Shown here one piece after another: positions 1 to 9,560 of a stretch of DNA of 64,000 nt. How positions within the stretch are numbered: the stretch's first letter is position 1; every line of letters begins with the position of its first letter. The notes below the pieces were generated by a model. It was not told the origin of the DNA, did no database searches, and saw nothing but the letters and a program-made list of their open reading frames with translations. This DNA is from Saccharothrix sp. NRRL B-16348 (GTDB lineage Bacteria; Actinomycetota; Actinomycetes; Mycobacteriales; Pseudonocardiaceae), in assembly GCF_001280085.1 (NCBI RefSeq), contig NZ_LGED01000200.1:124001-188000 (forward strand), in the 5' to 3' direction. The translations under genes and the position numbers were made by a program.

Positions 1-68
1 CAGCGTGATCATAGAACATGTGTTCGATGGTGGGTCGATTGCCCCGCACAGCGTAGGGTGTCGGCCTT

Positions 69-416
69 GTGAGCGGTTGGACGGACTTCCCCGCTCGCCG
101 GTTCTTGGACCGGTTGAGCGACGAACTCGGTGTTGCGGCGGTGCTGGCGCCTGGCGTCCTGGCGCCCGGGGTGCTGGCGGCGATCGACCAGCACGGTGCG
201 GCGGTGCGCGACATCCTCGCGTTCGGCGTGCCGGCGGCGGCGGTGGCGGGCGCCGTGCTGCTCGCCGGGTACGCCAAGGGCGTGCTGGACGAGGCGAAGG
301 CGCAGGGCTGGGCACCGCGCGCGATCGTGGACTGGGCGAACGCCGACTGGCTGACGCTGAGACTGGTCGCCGTCTGCCACCTCGCCCGGCGCGACGAGCC
401 TGCGCTCGAGGCTTAG
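69..416 (+). CDS. Small actinobacterial hypothetical protein (DUF6401-like)
   Basis: A 115-residue protein with no catalytic motif I recognise. The start is a GTG at 69 preceded by a weak purine stretch. Residues about 23-36 contain a short internal duplication (APGVL twice), followed by an alanine/valine-rich segment (AVAGAVLLAGYAKGV) that is amphipathic rather than a clear membrane helix. Size and composition resemble small actinobacterial proteins filed as DUF6401, but I cannot confirm that without a profile search. It converges on the MscS-like gene, with a hairpin between them. Function unknown. Confidence 0.55.
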   Translation: MSGWTDFPARRFLDRLSDELGVAAVLAPGVLAPGVLAAIDQHGAAVRDILAFGVPAAAVAGAVLLAGYAKGVLDEAKAQGWAPRAIVDWANADWLTLRLVAVCHLARRDEPALEA

Positions 417-450
417 CCCGCTCCGCTGACGGGCTCGGGGCAAAAGTAGA

Positions 451-479
451 GCAGGGGCCCCCTTGACGAGGACCCCTGC
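451..479. terminator. Hairpin between convergent genes
   Basis: GCAGGGG (451-457) pairs with CCCCTGC (473-479) between the ends of the convergent genes at 416 and 503. There is no long T-tract, as is common in actinobacteria. Probably terminates from both sides. Confidence 0.5.
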
Positions 480-502
480 CCAGCGTTCCGCCGTGGCGGA
501 AG

Positions 503-1426
503 TCAGCGCTGCTCGCCCGGCGGGAACTGGCCGGGGTGCGGCTGGACCGGCCGCGTCGGCTGCGCCGGGCCCGGTCCCGGCGCCATCGCCCCGCCGGTCG
601 GCGGCGTCGGCATGCTCGCCGCGTGCGCCGGGGTCTCGGTCATCCGCGTGGTCTGCTCGGCCGGCGACACGCCCTGAGCCGTCCGCTGCACGTCCTCACG
701 GCCGCGCTGGTAGGCCTCCGCCTGCGCCTTGGCCTGCGGGGCCTCGGCCTCGGCCTTCGTCAGCCACCCCTCCCAGCGCTGCTGCATGGGCCGGATCAGG
801 CCACCGCCGACGCCGACGACCGCGATACCGCCGATCGTGGCCAGGATGGTGATCAGGATCGGGGTGGTGACGGTGGTGGCGACGCCGATCTGGTTCAGCG
901 CCGCGATCACGCCGAGCGCGATGATGAACCACGAGGCGATCTTGCCGAGCGTCGGCCCGTAGGACAGCCCGCCGAGCGCGCGCGAGGTGATGTCCTGGAC
1001 GGCACGCGCGATGGCGGCGGCCACGACGATGATCACGATCGCGACGATCGCCCTCGGCAGCCAGGCCACGATCTCGTTCAGCAGGTTGCTCACCGGGTTC
1101 GACCCGAAGATCCCGAACGCGATCTGCAGCGCGATCAGCAGCACCGCGTAGTACACGATCTGCGCGACCAGCCCCGAGGCGTCGAACTTGGACCGCGCCA
1201 TCGCGTCGCTGAGCCCGCCACGCTGCACGGCGCGGTCGAAGTGCAGGCGGCCCAGCAGCTTCTTCACCGCCGCGCGCAGCACCCGGGCGACGATCCACCC
1301 GATGAGCAGCACGACGAGGAAACCGACGAGTTTGGGCAGGAAGGTCACCACGTTGCGCAGGGCGTCACCGGTTGCGTCACCGATGCCTTGAGCCTGCACC
1401 GTCTGCGCGGCGAGCAGGGCTTTCAT
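503..1426 (-). CDS. MscS-like / conserved TM-helix membrane protein
   Basis: About 307 residues from the ATG at 1426, chosen because GGAGG sits 7 bases upstream; a longer frame opens at 1465 but lacks a ribosome site. The N-terminal half holds several membrane helices with the glycine/alanine-rich pattern of the conserved TM-helix repeat seen in small mechanosensitive-channel-like proteins: an LVGFLVVLLIGWIVARVL helix near residue 40, then two or three more. A Lys/Glu/Gln-rich cytoplasmic segment and a Pro-rich tail of about 60 residues follow. The soluble MscS beta/alpha domain is not obvious, so channel activity is uncertain. Monocistronic by position. Confidence 0.7.
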   Translation of the reverse strand: MKALLAAQTVQAQGIGDATGDALRNVVTFLPKLVGFLVVLLIGWIVARVLRAAVKKLLGRLHFDRAVQRGGLSDAMARSKFDASGLVAQIVYYAVLLIALQIAFGIFGSNPVSNLLNEIVAWLPRAIVAIVIIVVAAAIARAVQDITSRALGGLSYGPTLGKIASWFIIALGVIAALNQIGVATTVTTPILITILATIGGIAVVGVGGGLIRPMQQRWEGWLTKAEAEAPQAKAQAEAYQRGREDVQRTAQGVSPAEQTTRMTETPAHAASMPTPPTGGAMAPGPGPAQPTRPVQPHPGQFPPGEQR

Positions 1427-1560
1427 CGTCTCGACCTCCTCGGACGACCGGTTCGTCTCAAGCAACCGGTTACCCGAGGTGGCCAGGTCAAACCTCGCGT
1501 CCTCCGACCGGGTGAGGTCGGCGCGACGTCCGGTGATCGGCGCAGCCCGGAACGCCCTGA

Positions 1561-1782
1561 TCAGACCTCGGGCGGCAGCCGGACCGCCCGGTCCACCTCC
1601 ACGTGCGAGACGCCGGGCACGGCACCGAGCAGGTCGCCCACTCCAGGGGCGACCGACCCGGTGACCATGCCCAAGCCCTCCAGCACCTGCTCGACCACCA
1701 TCCCGGCGTCACGCAGCGCCGACACGACGGTGGGCAGGTTCGCCACGCTGTCGTCGGCGACCGAGACCACGACCTTGTCCAC
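1561..1782 (-). CDS. Small I9 propeptide-like protein beside the S8 protease
   Basis: A 73-residue acidic protein beginning MDKVVVSVADDSV and ending with PGVSHVEVDRAVRLPPEV. The order (beta strand, helix with LPTVVSALRDAGM, beta strand, then VPGVSHVEVD) is that of the ferredoxin-like fold of subtilisin propeptides/I9 inhibitors, whose last strand and tail occupy the protease cleft. It is the next gene downstream of an S8 protease on the same strand. Proteins of this type are sometimes labelled ketohydroxyglutarate aldolase; that activity is implausible at this size. A role as trans-acting inhibitor or folding chaperone of the neighbouring protease is inference. Confidence 0.6.
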   Translation of the reverse strand: MDKVVVSVADDSVANLPTVVSALRDAGMVVEQVLEGLGMVTGSVAPGVGDLLGAVPGVSHVEVDRAVRLPPEV

Positions 1783-1818
1783 GGGCGCCTCCGTCGGTGC
1801 TCCGGCTCCTCCGGCGTG

Positions 1819-3021
1819 CTAGGGAGCTTGCACCAATCCTGCACCCACGTCCGTGGAAGGCAAGCCCAGCCGACGACCGGACTGCGCCAGCCTCGCCCAC
1901 AGCTCCCACCCACGCGCGTTGTGCTTCTCCGCGATGAGCGCGGCGACGCCCGCGACGTGCGGCGTGGCCATGCTCGTGCCCTGGATGCGCTTGTGCATGC
2001 CCAGACCGCCGTCCTCCTTGTTCCAGCTGGAGTAGATGTCGACACCGGGGCCGACGATGTCGACCTGGCCGATGGTGTCGACCGTCCCGCAGGAGAAGAA
2101 CGCGATCGCGCGCTTCACGTCCACCGCGCCGACGGCGAGGATCGACGGGCAGTTGGCCGGGTGCCCGACCGGCGCGATCGTGCCCGGCCGGTTGCTCTCG
2201 TTGCCCGCCGCCGCGATGATCAACGTGCCCTTCCCCAACGCGCGCGTGGCGGCCTGCTCGAAGATCTGCGAGTGCGGCGTGCCCGGTCGCACCCTCGCGC
2301 CCAGCGACATCGACACGACCGCGCAGCCGTTGGCGATGGCCCACTCGATGCCCGCCAGGATGCCGCTGTCGGTGCCGCTGCCCTGGTTCGACAGCACCTT
2401 GCCCGCGTAGATCTCGGCCTCGTGCGCGACCCCGTACCCGGGAACGCCGCCGTTGGCGGTGCGCGGACCCGTGGCGGAACCGATGCAGTGCGTGCCGTGG
2501 CCGTGCGCGTCGTCCACCGTCTCACCGGTGATGAACGACTGCGTGATCACGGTGCGGCCCGCGAAGTCCGGGTGCGCGACCGTGAAGCCGGTGTCGAGCA
2601 CGGCGACCCGCACGCCCTTGCCGGTGGCCGAGCTGATGTTCGCGCCCACGGCCTGCAGGCCCCAGGTGAACACGGACTCGTCCACGGCGGGGGCCGCGGC
2701 CTCGTCGGTGCCCGTGTCGGGCGGCGCGGTGTAGGCGTGCACGACCCGTTCGGCCTCGACGACGGAGATCGGGCCCGGCGCCTCGGCGGCCCGGGTCAGC
2801 TGCTGTACCTGGTCCGGCGTCGCGTTGACCACGGCGATGCCGAGGTCTTGGAAGATGACGCCATCGGCCGCGGCGACCTCCGCCCTGGTGGCGGAGTCCG
2901 CGGTGCTCGCGGCGCTGATCCCGGCGACCCGGTTCATCTCCCGCGCGCCGGCCGCGACCGACCGCTCGTCGAGGAGCACGAGGTAGCGGCCAGTGGTCTC
3001 AGCGTCCGTTGGTTGTGACAT
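1819..3021 (-). CDS. S8 family serine peptidase (subtilisin-like)
   Basis: A 400-residue subtilase. The triad is visible: Asp143 in VAVLDTG, His175 in DAHGHGTH, and Ser in GTSMATPHVAG near residue 350, with the oxyanion Asn in AAAGNES. Residues 12-95 resemble an attached I9-type prodomain (YLVLLDERSV...VVEAERVVH). No signal peptide precedes it (MSQPTDAETT), so it is probably intracellular or exported by a non-Sec route. A purine-rich GGGGG site lies before the ATG. The small propeptide-like gene follows on the same strand. Substrate unknown. Confidence 0.85.
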   Translation of the reverse strand: MSQPTDAETTGRYLVLLDERSVAAGAREMNRVAGISAASTADSATRAEVAAADGVIFQDLGIAVVNATPDQVQQLTRAAEAPGPISVVEAERVVHAYTAPPDTGTDEAAAPAVDESVFTWGLQAVGANISSATGKGVRVAVLDTGFTVAHPDFAGRTVITQSFITGETVDDAHGHGTHCIGSATGPRTANGGVPGYGVAHEAEIYAGKVLSNQGSGTDSGILAGIEWAIANGCAVVSMSLGARVRPGTPHSQIFEQAATRALGKGTLIIAAAGNESNRPGTIAPVGHPANCPSILAVGAVDVKRAIAFFSCGTVDTIGQVDIVGPGVDIYSSWNKEDGGLGMHKRIQGTSMATPHVAGVAALIAEKHNARGWELWARLAQSGRRLGLPSTDVGAGLVQAP

Positions 3022-3160
3022 GACGACCCCCTTCGGGGTTGGACGGCAGTCAGGTGTAACCCCGGATCACGCTAGGGCTCAATCGGCCGGAAGAGTTGGC
3101 CGCGAGCACGAACGTGTTCGTATGCCGTAGTGGAGCCGTCGGGACGCGCAGAGATACAGG

Positions 3161-4345
3161 TCAGGCCGTTGCCGGAGCAGGACCACGCTTTCGGGTGAAC
3201 TTCTTGGCCAACGGCTCCACCACGCGTGCCGCGACCGGTCCCAGCACGGCCATCAGCAGCACGTAGGCCGTCGCCAGCGCCGCCAGCTGCTCGTCCACCG
3301 CGCCGGACGCCACCGTGAGCGACGCGATCACGATCGAGAACTCGCCGCGCGCCACCAGCGCCGCGCCCGCCCGCGCCCGGCCCATCCGCCCGATGCCCTG
3401 CCGCCGCGCGGCCCACCACCCGGTGGCCACCTTCGTCAGCGTCGTCACCACGGCCAGCGCCACCGCGAGCGCCAGCACCGGCGGTATCGACGCCGGATCG
3501 GTGTTCAGGCCGAACACCACGAAGAACATCGCCGCGAACAGGTCGCGCAGCGGCTCCAGCATCCGGGTGGCGTTCTCCGCCGTCGACCCCGAGATCGCGA
3601 TGCCGAGCAGGAACGCGCCCACCGCCGCCGACACCTGCAGCTCCGACGCCACACCGGCGACCAGCAGCGCCGCGCCGAGCACCTTGAGCAGGAACACCTC
3701 CGGGTCGGGGCTGTCCACCAGCGCCGACACGTACCGGCCGAACTTCAGCGCGATCACCAGCACCACGGTGATCGCGGCCAGCGAGATGCCCACCGCGGTC
3801 AGCCCGCCGACGAAGCTCACGCCCGCCAGCACGGCGGTCAGGATCGGCAGGTACACCGCCATCGCCAGGTCCTCGAACACCAGCACCGACAGCACCACCG
3901 GGGTCTCCCGGTTGCCCAGCCGGCCGAGGTCGCCGAGCACCTTCGCGATGATCCCGGACGACGAGATGTAGGTGACGCCGCCCATCGCCAGCGCGCCGAG
4001 CGGCCCCCAGCCCAGGATCAGCGCCGCGATCACGCCGGGCGTCGCGTTCAGCACGATGTCCATGAGCCCGGCCGTCCACGACCGCTTGAGCCCCGTCACG
4101 AGCTCGGCGGCCGAGTACTCCAGGCCGAGCAGGAGCAGCAGGAGGATGACGCCGATCTCGCTGGAGAGGTGCGTGAAGTCCTCGATGCCGTGCAACGGCA
4201 CCAGGCCGCCCTGCCCGAAGGCCAGGCCGCCGATCAGGTAGAGCGGGATCGGGGAGATGCCGATCCGCCACGCCATCTTGCCGAGCAGGCCCAGCCCGAA
4301 GAAGACCGCGCCGAGTTGGATCAGTGCGAGTGCGGTGCTGTGCAA
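3161..4345 (-). CDS. Cation:proton antiporter, KefB/CPA2 type
   Basis: A 394-residue integral membrane protein with about 12 hydrophobic segments, matching the Na+/H+ exchanger domain of the CPA2 family: FFGLGLLGKMAWRIGI at the N-terminus, LLLLGLEYSA, GGVTYISSSGIIAKVL and VFEDLAMAVYLPIL, the last carrying the family's membrane acidic pair. There is no C-terminal TrkA-N domain; that role falls to the separate protein translated just before it. The start is probably the TTG at 4345, five bases beyond the stop of the regulator, implying translational coupling. Likely K+(Na+)/H+ antiport for pH or osmotic homeostasis. Confidence 0.85.
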   Translation of the reverse strand: MHSTALALIQLGAVFFGLGLLGKMAWRIGISPIPLYLIGGLAFGQGGLVPLHGIEDFTHLSSEIGVILLLLLLGLEYSAAELVTGLKRSWTAGLMDIVLNATPGVIAALILGWGPLGALAMGGVTYISSSGIIAKVLGDLGRLGNRETPVVLSVLVFEDLAMAVYLPILTAVLAGVSFVGGLTAVGISLAAITVVLVIALKFGRYVSALVDSPDPEVFLLKVLGAALLVAGVASELQVSAAVGAFLLGIAISGSTAENATRMLEPLRDLFAAMFFVVFGLNTDPASIPPVLALAVALAVVTTLTKVATGWWAARRQGIGRMGRARAGAALVARGEFSIVIASLTVASGAVDEQLAALATAYVLLMAVLGPVAARVVEPLAKKFTRKRGPAPATA

Positions 4346-4350
4346 GGTGT

Positions 4351-4833
4351 TCAGCCACCGCCCAGCAACTCGGCCGCGGCGCCGAGGCCGTCCGCCGTGC
4401 CGACCACGACGACGAGGTCGCCGCCCGCGAAGACGAAGTCCGGGCGCGGCGACGGGTGCACCGAGCCCGCGCGCACGACGGCCACGATGGACGCGCCGGT
4501 GCGGGTGCGCAGCTCCGTCTCGGCCAGCGGGCTGCCGTCGAACCGGGAGCCGGGCACGATCGGGAACTGCTTGGTGGAGATGCCCGCGACCTCGCGCTGC
4601 TGCTCCTGCAGGTGCGCGACCAGCTGCGGCGAGCCGAGCAGCCCGGCCAGCGTGCTCGCCTCCGCGGGCGTGAGCGCTATGGACGCGGTGCAGTCGTCCG
4701 GGTCGTCGAGGGACGACACGATCAGCTCGAACTTGCCGTCACGGTGGGTGATCACCCCGATCCGGCGGCCCGCGCGGATCATGAAGTCCTGACGGGTGCC
4801 GATCCCCGGAAGCGGCGTCACCTCGACGTTCAC
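4351..4833 (-). CDS. KhtT-like TrkA-C regulatory subunit of the antiporter
   Basis: 160 residues from the GTG at 4833 (MNVEVTPLPGIG); a longer upstream frame would cross the divergent promoter of the DUF1015 gene and is rejected. The N-terminal part resembles KhtT, and the C-terminal 75 residues (SRFDGSPLAETELRTRTGASIVAVVR...FVFAGGDLVVVVG) are a TrkA-C/RCK_C ligand-binding domain. It is followed within a few bases by the antiporter gene, forming the two-gene arrangement known for KhtTU, where the soluble partner gates the transporter. Confidence 0.8.
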   Translation of the reverse strand: MNVEVTPLPGIGTRQDFMIRAGRRIGVITHRDGKFELIVSSLDDPDDCTASIALTPAEASTLAGLLGSPQLVAHLQEQQREVAGISTKQFPIVPGSRFDGSPLAETELRTRTGASIVAVVRAGSVHPSPRPDFVFAGGDLVVVVGTADGLGAAAELLGGG

Positions 4834-4852
4834 ACCATGTGATCCTAGTCGG

Positions 4853-5959
4853 ATGACAGGACCGGTTCGCTCGATCGGGCGAGGGTGGGTGGTGCGCGAC
4901 CGCGTGCCCGGTCCGGACGTGGACGAGTTCGCCGAGCCGGAGCGCATCGTGACCGCCCTGGCCCGCGCCCGTCCCGGCACGCTGCTCGCGGTGCAGCACC
5001 CGCACCGCACGCCCGCCGCGCTGGCCGCCGGGTCGAGCCTGCTCGACGCCCTGCCGCACGCCGTCGCCGAACTCGCCCACCTGCGCCGCAACGCCTACCG
5101 CGAGGTGCGGGACGTGGTCGCGCCGTACCGGGTGGACGGCCCGGACGGCACCGCGCACGGCCTGCTGTGCATGGTCGACCCGGCCGCCGTCGGGCACACC
5201 GAGGACGTGTACCCGGACGTCGTCGCCGAACGCGCCCGCGTGCTCTCCGGCCTCGGCTGCGTGACCAGCGCGGCGATGCTGGTGCCGGTGGCCCGCGAGG
5301 TCCGGCTGACCGGGCTGGTGGCGGAGGTGGACGACGAGCCCGCCGTGTCCGTGGTCGACCCCGGCGGTCGGCGGCACTGGCTCTGGCTCGTCGGTCCGGG
5401 CGAACGGCAGGACGCGCTGCTGGAGGCCGCGGGCGAGCACCCGCTGATGGTGGCCGACGGCAACCACCGGGTGGCGGCCTCGGCCGGGCTGTCCGGACTG
5501 TTGGCGCTGGTCACGGCCGGTCCGGACCTGCGGATCGGGCCGATCCACCGTGCCGTGGCGGGCAGCGGGCTGTCGCTGGCGGACATGGCCGTCGCGTGGC
5601 GGTCGCTCGGGCTGGTGGTGACGCCGGTCGACGCGGCGACCCGCCCGTCACCCGGGGTGGTGGTCGCGGTGTCCGGGGCGTCCGCGGTGCGCGTCGAGCT
5701 GCCGTCGGCGGGCGTGGACCACGCGTTCGTCGAGGCCGTGCTGCTGGACAAGGCGCTCGGCCTGGACCCGGAGAGCCCCCACGTGCGACCGGTGACCGGC
5801 GACGTGCCCACCGAGGGCGTCGACGCCGTCCTGCTGATCGCCCCCGTGCCCCTGGCGGACGTGCTGGCCGTGCACGAGGCGGGCGGGCGGATGCCGCGCA
5901 AGAGCACCTACTTCACGCCGAAGCCGCGCAGCGGGCTGCTCCTCGCCGACCTGGACTGA
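4853..5959 (+). CDS. DUF1015 family protein
   Basis: 368 residues from the ATG at 4853. Family hallmarks are present: the central LMVADGNHRVAAS motif (equivalent of the DGHHR box) near residue 205, and the C-terminal signature MPRKSTYFTPKPRSGLL that ends nearly all DUF1015 proteins. The early RARPGTLLAVQHPHRTP segment also fits. Its biochemical role is not established; the fold is sometimes related to SerC-neighbour proteins. It is transcribed divergently from the antiporter pair, with only about 20 bases between starts, so the promoters overlap coding DNA or are leaderless. Confidence 0.8.
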   Translation: MTGPVRSIGRGWVVRDRVPGPDVDEFAEPERIVTALARARPGTLLAVQHPHRTPAALAAGSSLLDALPHAVAELAHLRRNAYREVRDVVAPYRVDGPDGTAHGLLCMVDPAAVGHTEDVYPDVVAERARVLSGLGCVTSAAMLVPVAREVRLTGLVAEVDDEPAVSVVDPGGRRHWLWLVGPGERQDALLEAAGEHPLMVADGNHRVAASAGLSGLLALVTAGPDLRIGPIHRAVAGSGLSLADMAVAWRSLGLVVTPVDAATRPSPGVVVAVSGASAVRVELPSAGVDHAFVEAVLLDKALGLDPESPHVRPVTGDVPTEGVDAVLLIAPVPLADVLAVHEAGGRMPRKSTYFTPKPRSGLLLADLD

Positions 5960-6081
5960 CGCCGGTGGGTCGACGGCGACGGGGCCGGTGGCGGCGACCG
6001 ACCACCTGATGCGGGTGTGACGGGCCGCACCAGGCACAATTGGAGGTTGACGACCGTCGTCGCGTTGAGGAGGAATACCCC

Positions 6082-6810
6082 GTGGGACACGGTGAGCTGC
6101 GTGGCGTGGTGGCCCTCGACGGGCCGTCCGGCACCGGCAAGTCCTCCGCAGCGCGCCGGCTCGCGGCGACACTCGGCGCGCGTTACCTCGACACCGGCGC
6201 GATGTACCGGGCGGTGACGCTGGCCGTGCTGCGCGCCGGCGTCGACCTCGCCGACGCGGACCGGGTCGCCGAGGTCGCGGGCGCCGCGCTGCTCGTGCAG
6301 GGCACGGACCCCGACCGCTCGACCACGTTCCTCGACGGCGCGGACGTCGGCGCCGAGATCCGCGGCCCCGAGGTCACGGTCGCCGTGTCGCCGGTGTCGG
6401 CCGTGCCCGCGGTGCGCGAGCTGCTCGTCGCCGAGCAGCGCCGGATCATCGCGGAGGCGTTGGACGAGGCGGGCGGCATCGTGGTCGAAGGCCGGGACAT
6501 CGGCACCGCCGTCGTGCCCGACGCGCCGCTCAAGGTCTACCTGACCGCCGACGCCGAGGCCCGCGCCCAGCGCCGCGCCAAGCAGGACAGCGCGTCCGGC
6601 CGCACGGCCACGCTGGACGCCACGCTCGCCGACGTGCAGCGCCGTGACGCCTACGACTCGTCACGCGCGGTGTCGCCGTTGCGCGCCGCCGAGGACGCGG
6701 TCGTGCTCGACACGACGTCGCTCGACCTGCCGGGCACGCTGGCCGCGCTGCTGGAACTGGTCGACGCGCACGGGCTGCTGGCCCAGCCGAGCGGACGGGT
6801 GCGCGGGTGA
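6082..6810 (+). CDS. cmk: Cytidylate kinase
   Basis: 242 residues from the GTG at 6082, which has a GAGGAGG site about 8 bases upstream. Phosphorylates CMP/dCMP using ATP. The P-loop is [11 protein letters not shown] near the N-terminus; [13 protein letters not shown] is the CMP-binding signature; [26 protein letters not shown] is the conserved central motif; [13 protein letters not shown] is the family's NMP-binding C-terminal box. It overlaps the next gene by four bases (GTGA), so cmk-plsC-der form one translationally coupled operon. Confidence 0.95.
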   Translation: MGHGELRGVVALDGPSGTGKSSAARRLAATLGARYLDTGAMYRAVTLAVLRAGVDLADADRVAEVAGAALLVQGTDPDRSTTFLDGADVGAEIRGPEVTVAVSPVSAVPAVRELLVAEQRRIIAEALDEAGGIVVEGRDIGTAVVPDAPLKVYLTADAEARAQRRAKQDSASGRTATLDATLADVQRRDAYDSSRAVSPLRAAEDAVVLDTTSLDLPGTLAALLELVDAHGLLAQPSGRVRG

Positions 6811-7451
6811 CCCACCAGCTCCCCGAGGGGTCGGCGCCCTGGCTGCACGACGTCGGCCGGTGGATCGCGCGCGGACCGTTCCGGGCGTCGTTCCGGGTCC
6901 GGGCGCGCGGCGTCTCGCGGATCCCGCTCGAAGGGCCCGTGGTCGTCGTGGCCAACCACAGCTCGATGGCGGACGGGCCGATATTGTTCGGCGTCCTGCC
7001 CCGGCGTGTGGTGTTCTTGATCAAGCAGGAGATGTTCAAGGGCGTGGTGGGCACGCTGCTGCGCAAGATCGGCCAGCTGGCCGTGCGGCGCGGCGCGCCC
7101 GACCGTGCGCCGCTGCTCGCCGCGCAGAAGGTGCTGCGGGCCGGCGGCCTGGTGGGAGTGTTCCCCGAGGGCACCCGCGGCACGGGCGACGTGGCCGAGG
7201 CGCAGGCGGGCGCGGCGTGGCTCGCCCGCTCGACCGGCGCGGTCGTCGTGCCCGTGGCGTGCCGGGGCACCCTGCGCCCGGCCGGAACCCGACGGCGGTT
7301 CCGGCCCGAGGTGGACGTGCTCGTGGGTGAGCCGTTCGAGCTGCCGAGCGACAAGGGTCGCCAGGCGCTCGTGAAGGCCACCGAGCAGGTCCGCGACCGC
7401 TTGGCCACGCTGGTGGCCGAGCTCGACAGCCAGCGAGGAGAAGCAAGATGA
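6807..7451 (+). CDS. plsC: 1-acylglycerol-3-phosphate acyltransferase (PlsC family)
   Basis: A 214-residue membrane-associated acyltransferase that adds the second acyl chain to lysophosphatidate. The HX4D motif is NHSSMAD near residue 50 and the phosphate-binding motif is [11 protein letters not shown] near residue 115, with VPVACRGT as motif IV. The GTG start overlaps the cmk stop and its own stop overlaps the der start, so all three genes are coupled. Length matches short actinobacterial PlsC proteins. The cmk-plsC-der order is common in actinobacteria. Confidence 0.9.
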   Translation: MTHQLPEGSAPWLHDVGRWIARGPFRASFRVRARGVSRIPLEGPVVVVANHSSMADGPILFGVLPRRVVFLIKQEMFKGVVGTLLRKIGQLAVRRGAPDRAPLLAAQKVLRAGGLVGVFPEGTRGTGDVAEAQAGAAWLARSTGAVVVPVACRGTLRPAGTRRRFRPEVDVLVGEPFELPSDKGRQALVKATEQVRDRLATLVAELDSQRGEAR

Positions 7452-8854
7452 CGGACTTGGACGGCACCTGGGCGGACGAGTCCGACTGGACCGCGTTCGA
7501 CGAGACGGTGGAGGGCGAGGAGGGCGGCGCGCCGCCGATGCCCGTGCTCGCCGTGGTCGGCCGGCCGAACGTGGGCAAGTCGACGCTCGTCAACCGCATC
7601 ATCGGCCGGCGCGAGGCGGTCGTGCAGGACGTGCCCGGCGTGACCCGCGACCGGGTCGCCTACGACGCGCTGTGGAACGGCCGCAAGTTCACCGTGGTCG
7701 ACACGGGCGGCTGGGAACCCGACGCGGTCGGCATGATGGCCGCCGTCGCCGCGCAGGCGGAACTGGCCATGGCCACCGCCGACGCGATCCTGTTCGTGGT
7801 CGACGCCACGGTCGGCGCGACCACCAACGACGAGGCCGCCGTCAAGCTGCTGCGCCGGTCCAAGCGGCCCGTGCTGCTGGTCGCGAACAAGGTCGACGAC
7901 GAGCGGCTGATGGCCGAGGTCGCGTCGCTGTGGTCGCTCGGCCTCGGCGAGCCGATCCCGGTGTCCGGCCTGCACGGCCGCGGTTCCGGCGACATGCTCG
8001 ACGCGATCCTCAAGGCCCTCCCCGAGACGCCCCGCGAGAACTACGAGGCCGTCCGCGGCGGCCCGCGCCGGGTCGCGCTGGTCGGCCGGCCGAACGTCGG
8101 CAAGTCGTCCCTGCTCAACCGCCTGACCGGGGAGAACCGGTCGGTCGTGCACGACGTCGCGGGCACCACCGTCGACCCGGTCGACTCGCTGGTCGAGCTG
8201 GACGACGAGATGTGGCGCTTCGTCGACACCGCCGGGCTGCGCAAGCGGGTCAACTTCGCGTCCGGCGCCGAGTACTACGCGTCGCTGCGCACCAAGGCCG
8301 CGATCGAGTCCGCCGAGGTCGCGATCGTGCTGCTGGACGCGTCCGAGCCGATCAGCGAGCAGGACCTGCGGGTGCTGACCATGGTCGTGGAGTCCGGGCG
8401 GGCGTGCGTGCTGGCGTTCAACAAGTGGGACCTCGTGGACGAGGACCGGCGCCACGCGATGGTGCGCGAGCTGGAACGCGGGCTGGTGCGGGTGCCGTGG
8501 GCCGAGAAGGTCAACATCTCGGCGTTGACGGGCCGTGCGGTGCGCAAGCTCGCGCCCGCGCTGCGGACCGCGTTGAAGTCCTGGGACACCCGGATCCCCA
8601 CCGGGCAGCTGAACTCGTGGCTGACCGACCTGATCGCCGCCACCCCGCCGCCGGTGCGCAGCGGCAAGCAGCCGAAGGTGCTGTTCGCCACCCAGGCGAG
8701 CACCCGGCCGCCGACGTTCGTGCTGTTCACGACCGGTTTCCTGGAGGCCGGGTACCGGCGGTTCATCGAACGCAGGCTGCGCGAGGACTTCGACTTCAAG
8801 GGCAGCCCGGTGCGCATCTCGGTGCGAGTGCGGGAGAAGCGCACCAAGAAGTGA
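7448..8854 (+). CDS. der: Ribosome-biogenesis GTPase Der (EngA)
   Basis: 468 residues with two tandem G domains and a C-terminal KH-like domain. G domain 1: [28 protein letters not shown] domain 2: [29 protein letters not shown]. The C-terminus ([28 protein letters not shown] and a basic tail ending REKRTKK) is the KH-like domain that binds the large ribosomal subunit. An acidic N-terminal extension of about 30 residues is typical of actinobacterial Der. The ATG overlaps the plsC stop. Confidence 0.96.
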   Translation: MTDLDGTWADESDWTAFDETVEGEEGGAPPMPVLAVVGRPNVGKSTLVNRIIGRREAVVQDVPGVTRDRVAYDALWNGRKFTVVDTGGWEPDAVGMMAAVAAQAELAMATADAILFVVDATVGATTNDEAAVKLLRRSKRPVLLVANKVDDERLMAEVASLWSLGLGEPIPVSGLHGRGSGDMLDAILKALPETPRENYEAVRGGPRRVALVGRPNVGKSSLLNRLTGENRSVVHDVAGTTVDPVDSLVELDDEMWRFVDTAGLRKRVNFASGAEYYASLRTKAAIESAEVAIVLLDASEPISEQDLRVLTMVVESGRACVLAFNKWDLVDEDRRHAMVRELERGLVRVPWAEKVNISALTGRAVRKLAPALRTALKSWDTRIPTGQLNSWLTDLIAATPPPVRSGKQPKVLFATQASTRPPTFVLFTTGFLEAGYRRFIERRLREDFDFKGSPVRISVRVREKRTKK

Positions 8855-8903
8855 TCGGCCGGACGGGGACCGTTCGTCGCGGCAGGTTGCTCCGGCAGGC
8901 CGA

Positions 8904-9560
8904 ATGCGGTTGCCTGGCGTCGTGCCGGTGCGATTGGTCCTCGCCGACGACGAAGCGCTGCTCCGTCGAGGGCTGAAGGTCCTGCTCGAAGCGGACGGTC
9001 GGGTCGAGGTCGTGGCGGAAGCCGCGGACGGCGCCGGCCTCCTGGACGTCGTGCGCCGGTTCCGGCCGGACGTGGCGCTGGTCGACGTGCAGATGCCGGG
9101 CATGGACGGGCTGGCCGCGTTACGGGCGCTGCTCGCCTGGCCCGACCCGCCCGCGCTGGCCGTGCTGACGACGTTCGACCTGGACGACTACGTGGCCACG
9201 GCGCTGGAACTCGGCGCCCAGGGCTTCCTGCTCAAGGACGCCGAGCCGGCCGCCCTGGTGCGCGCCGTGCTCGACCTGGCCGCCGGGGGAGCCGTGCTGG
9301 ACCCCCGGATCACCGCCCGGCTGCTGCCCCGGATGCGTGCCGCCAAGTTGCGGAAGCACCCGCAGTTGGACGGCTTGATCGCGCGTGAGCGGCAGGTGCT
9401 CGAACTGCTGGCGAGCGGGCAGCCGAACAGCGCCATCGCCGCGTCGCTCGGCCTCAGCGAAGCGACGGTGAAGAGCTACGTCTCCACCGTGCTGACGAAA
9501 CTCGGCGTCGAGAACCGCGTGCAAGCCGCCCTCGTCGCGCACCAGGTGGGCACGTGGTGA
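8904..9560 (+). CDS. NarL/FixJ-type response regulator
   Basis: 218 residues. The receiver domain begins VRLVLADDEALLRRGL, with the phospho-acceptor Asp in VALVDVQMPGMDG and the conserved Lys in GFLLKDAEP. The C-terminal LuxR-type helix-turn-helix is LIARERQVLELLASGQPNSAIAASLGLSEATVKSYVSTVLTKLGV. The ATG at 8904 is the longest plausible start; a GTG at 8928 would begin exactly at the receiver domain and cannot be excluded. The stop overlaps the start of the sensor kinase gene, so the two form a two-component operon. The stimulus is unknown. Confidence 0.9.
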   Translation: MRLPGVVPVRLVLADDEALLRRGLKVLLEADGRVEVVAEAADGAGLLDVVRRFRPDVALVDVQMPGMDGLAALRALLAWPDPPALAVLTTFDLDDYVATALELGAQGFLLKDAEPAALVRAVLDLAAGGAVLDPRITARLLPRMRAAKLRKHPQLDGLIARERQVLELLASGQPNSAIAASLGLSEATVKSYVSTVLTKLGVENRVQAALVAHQVGTW

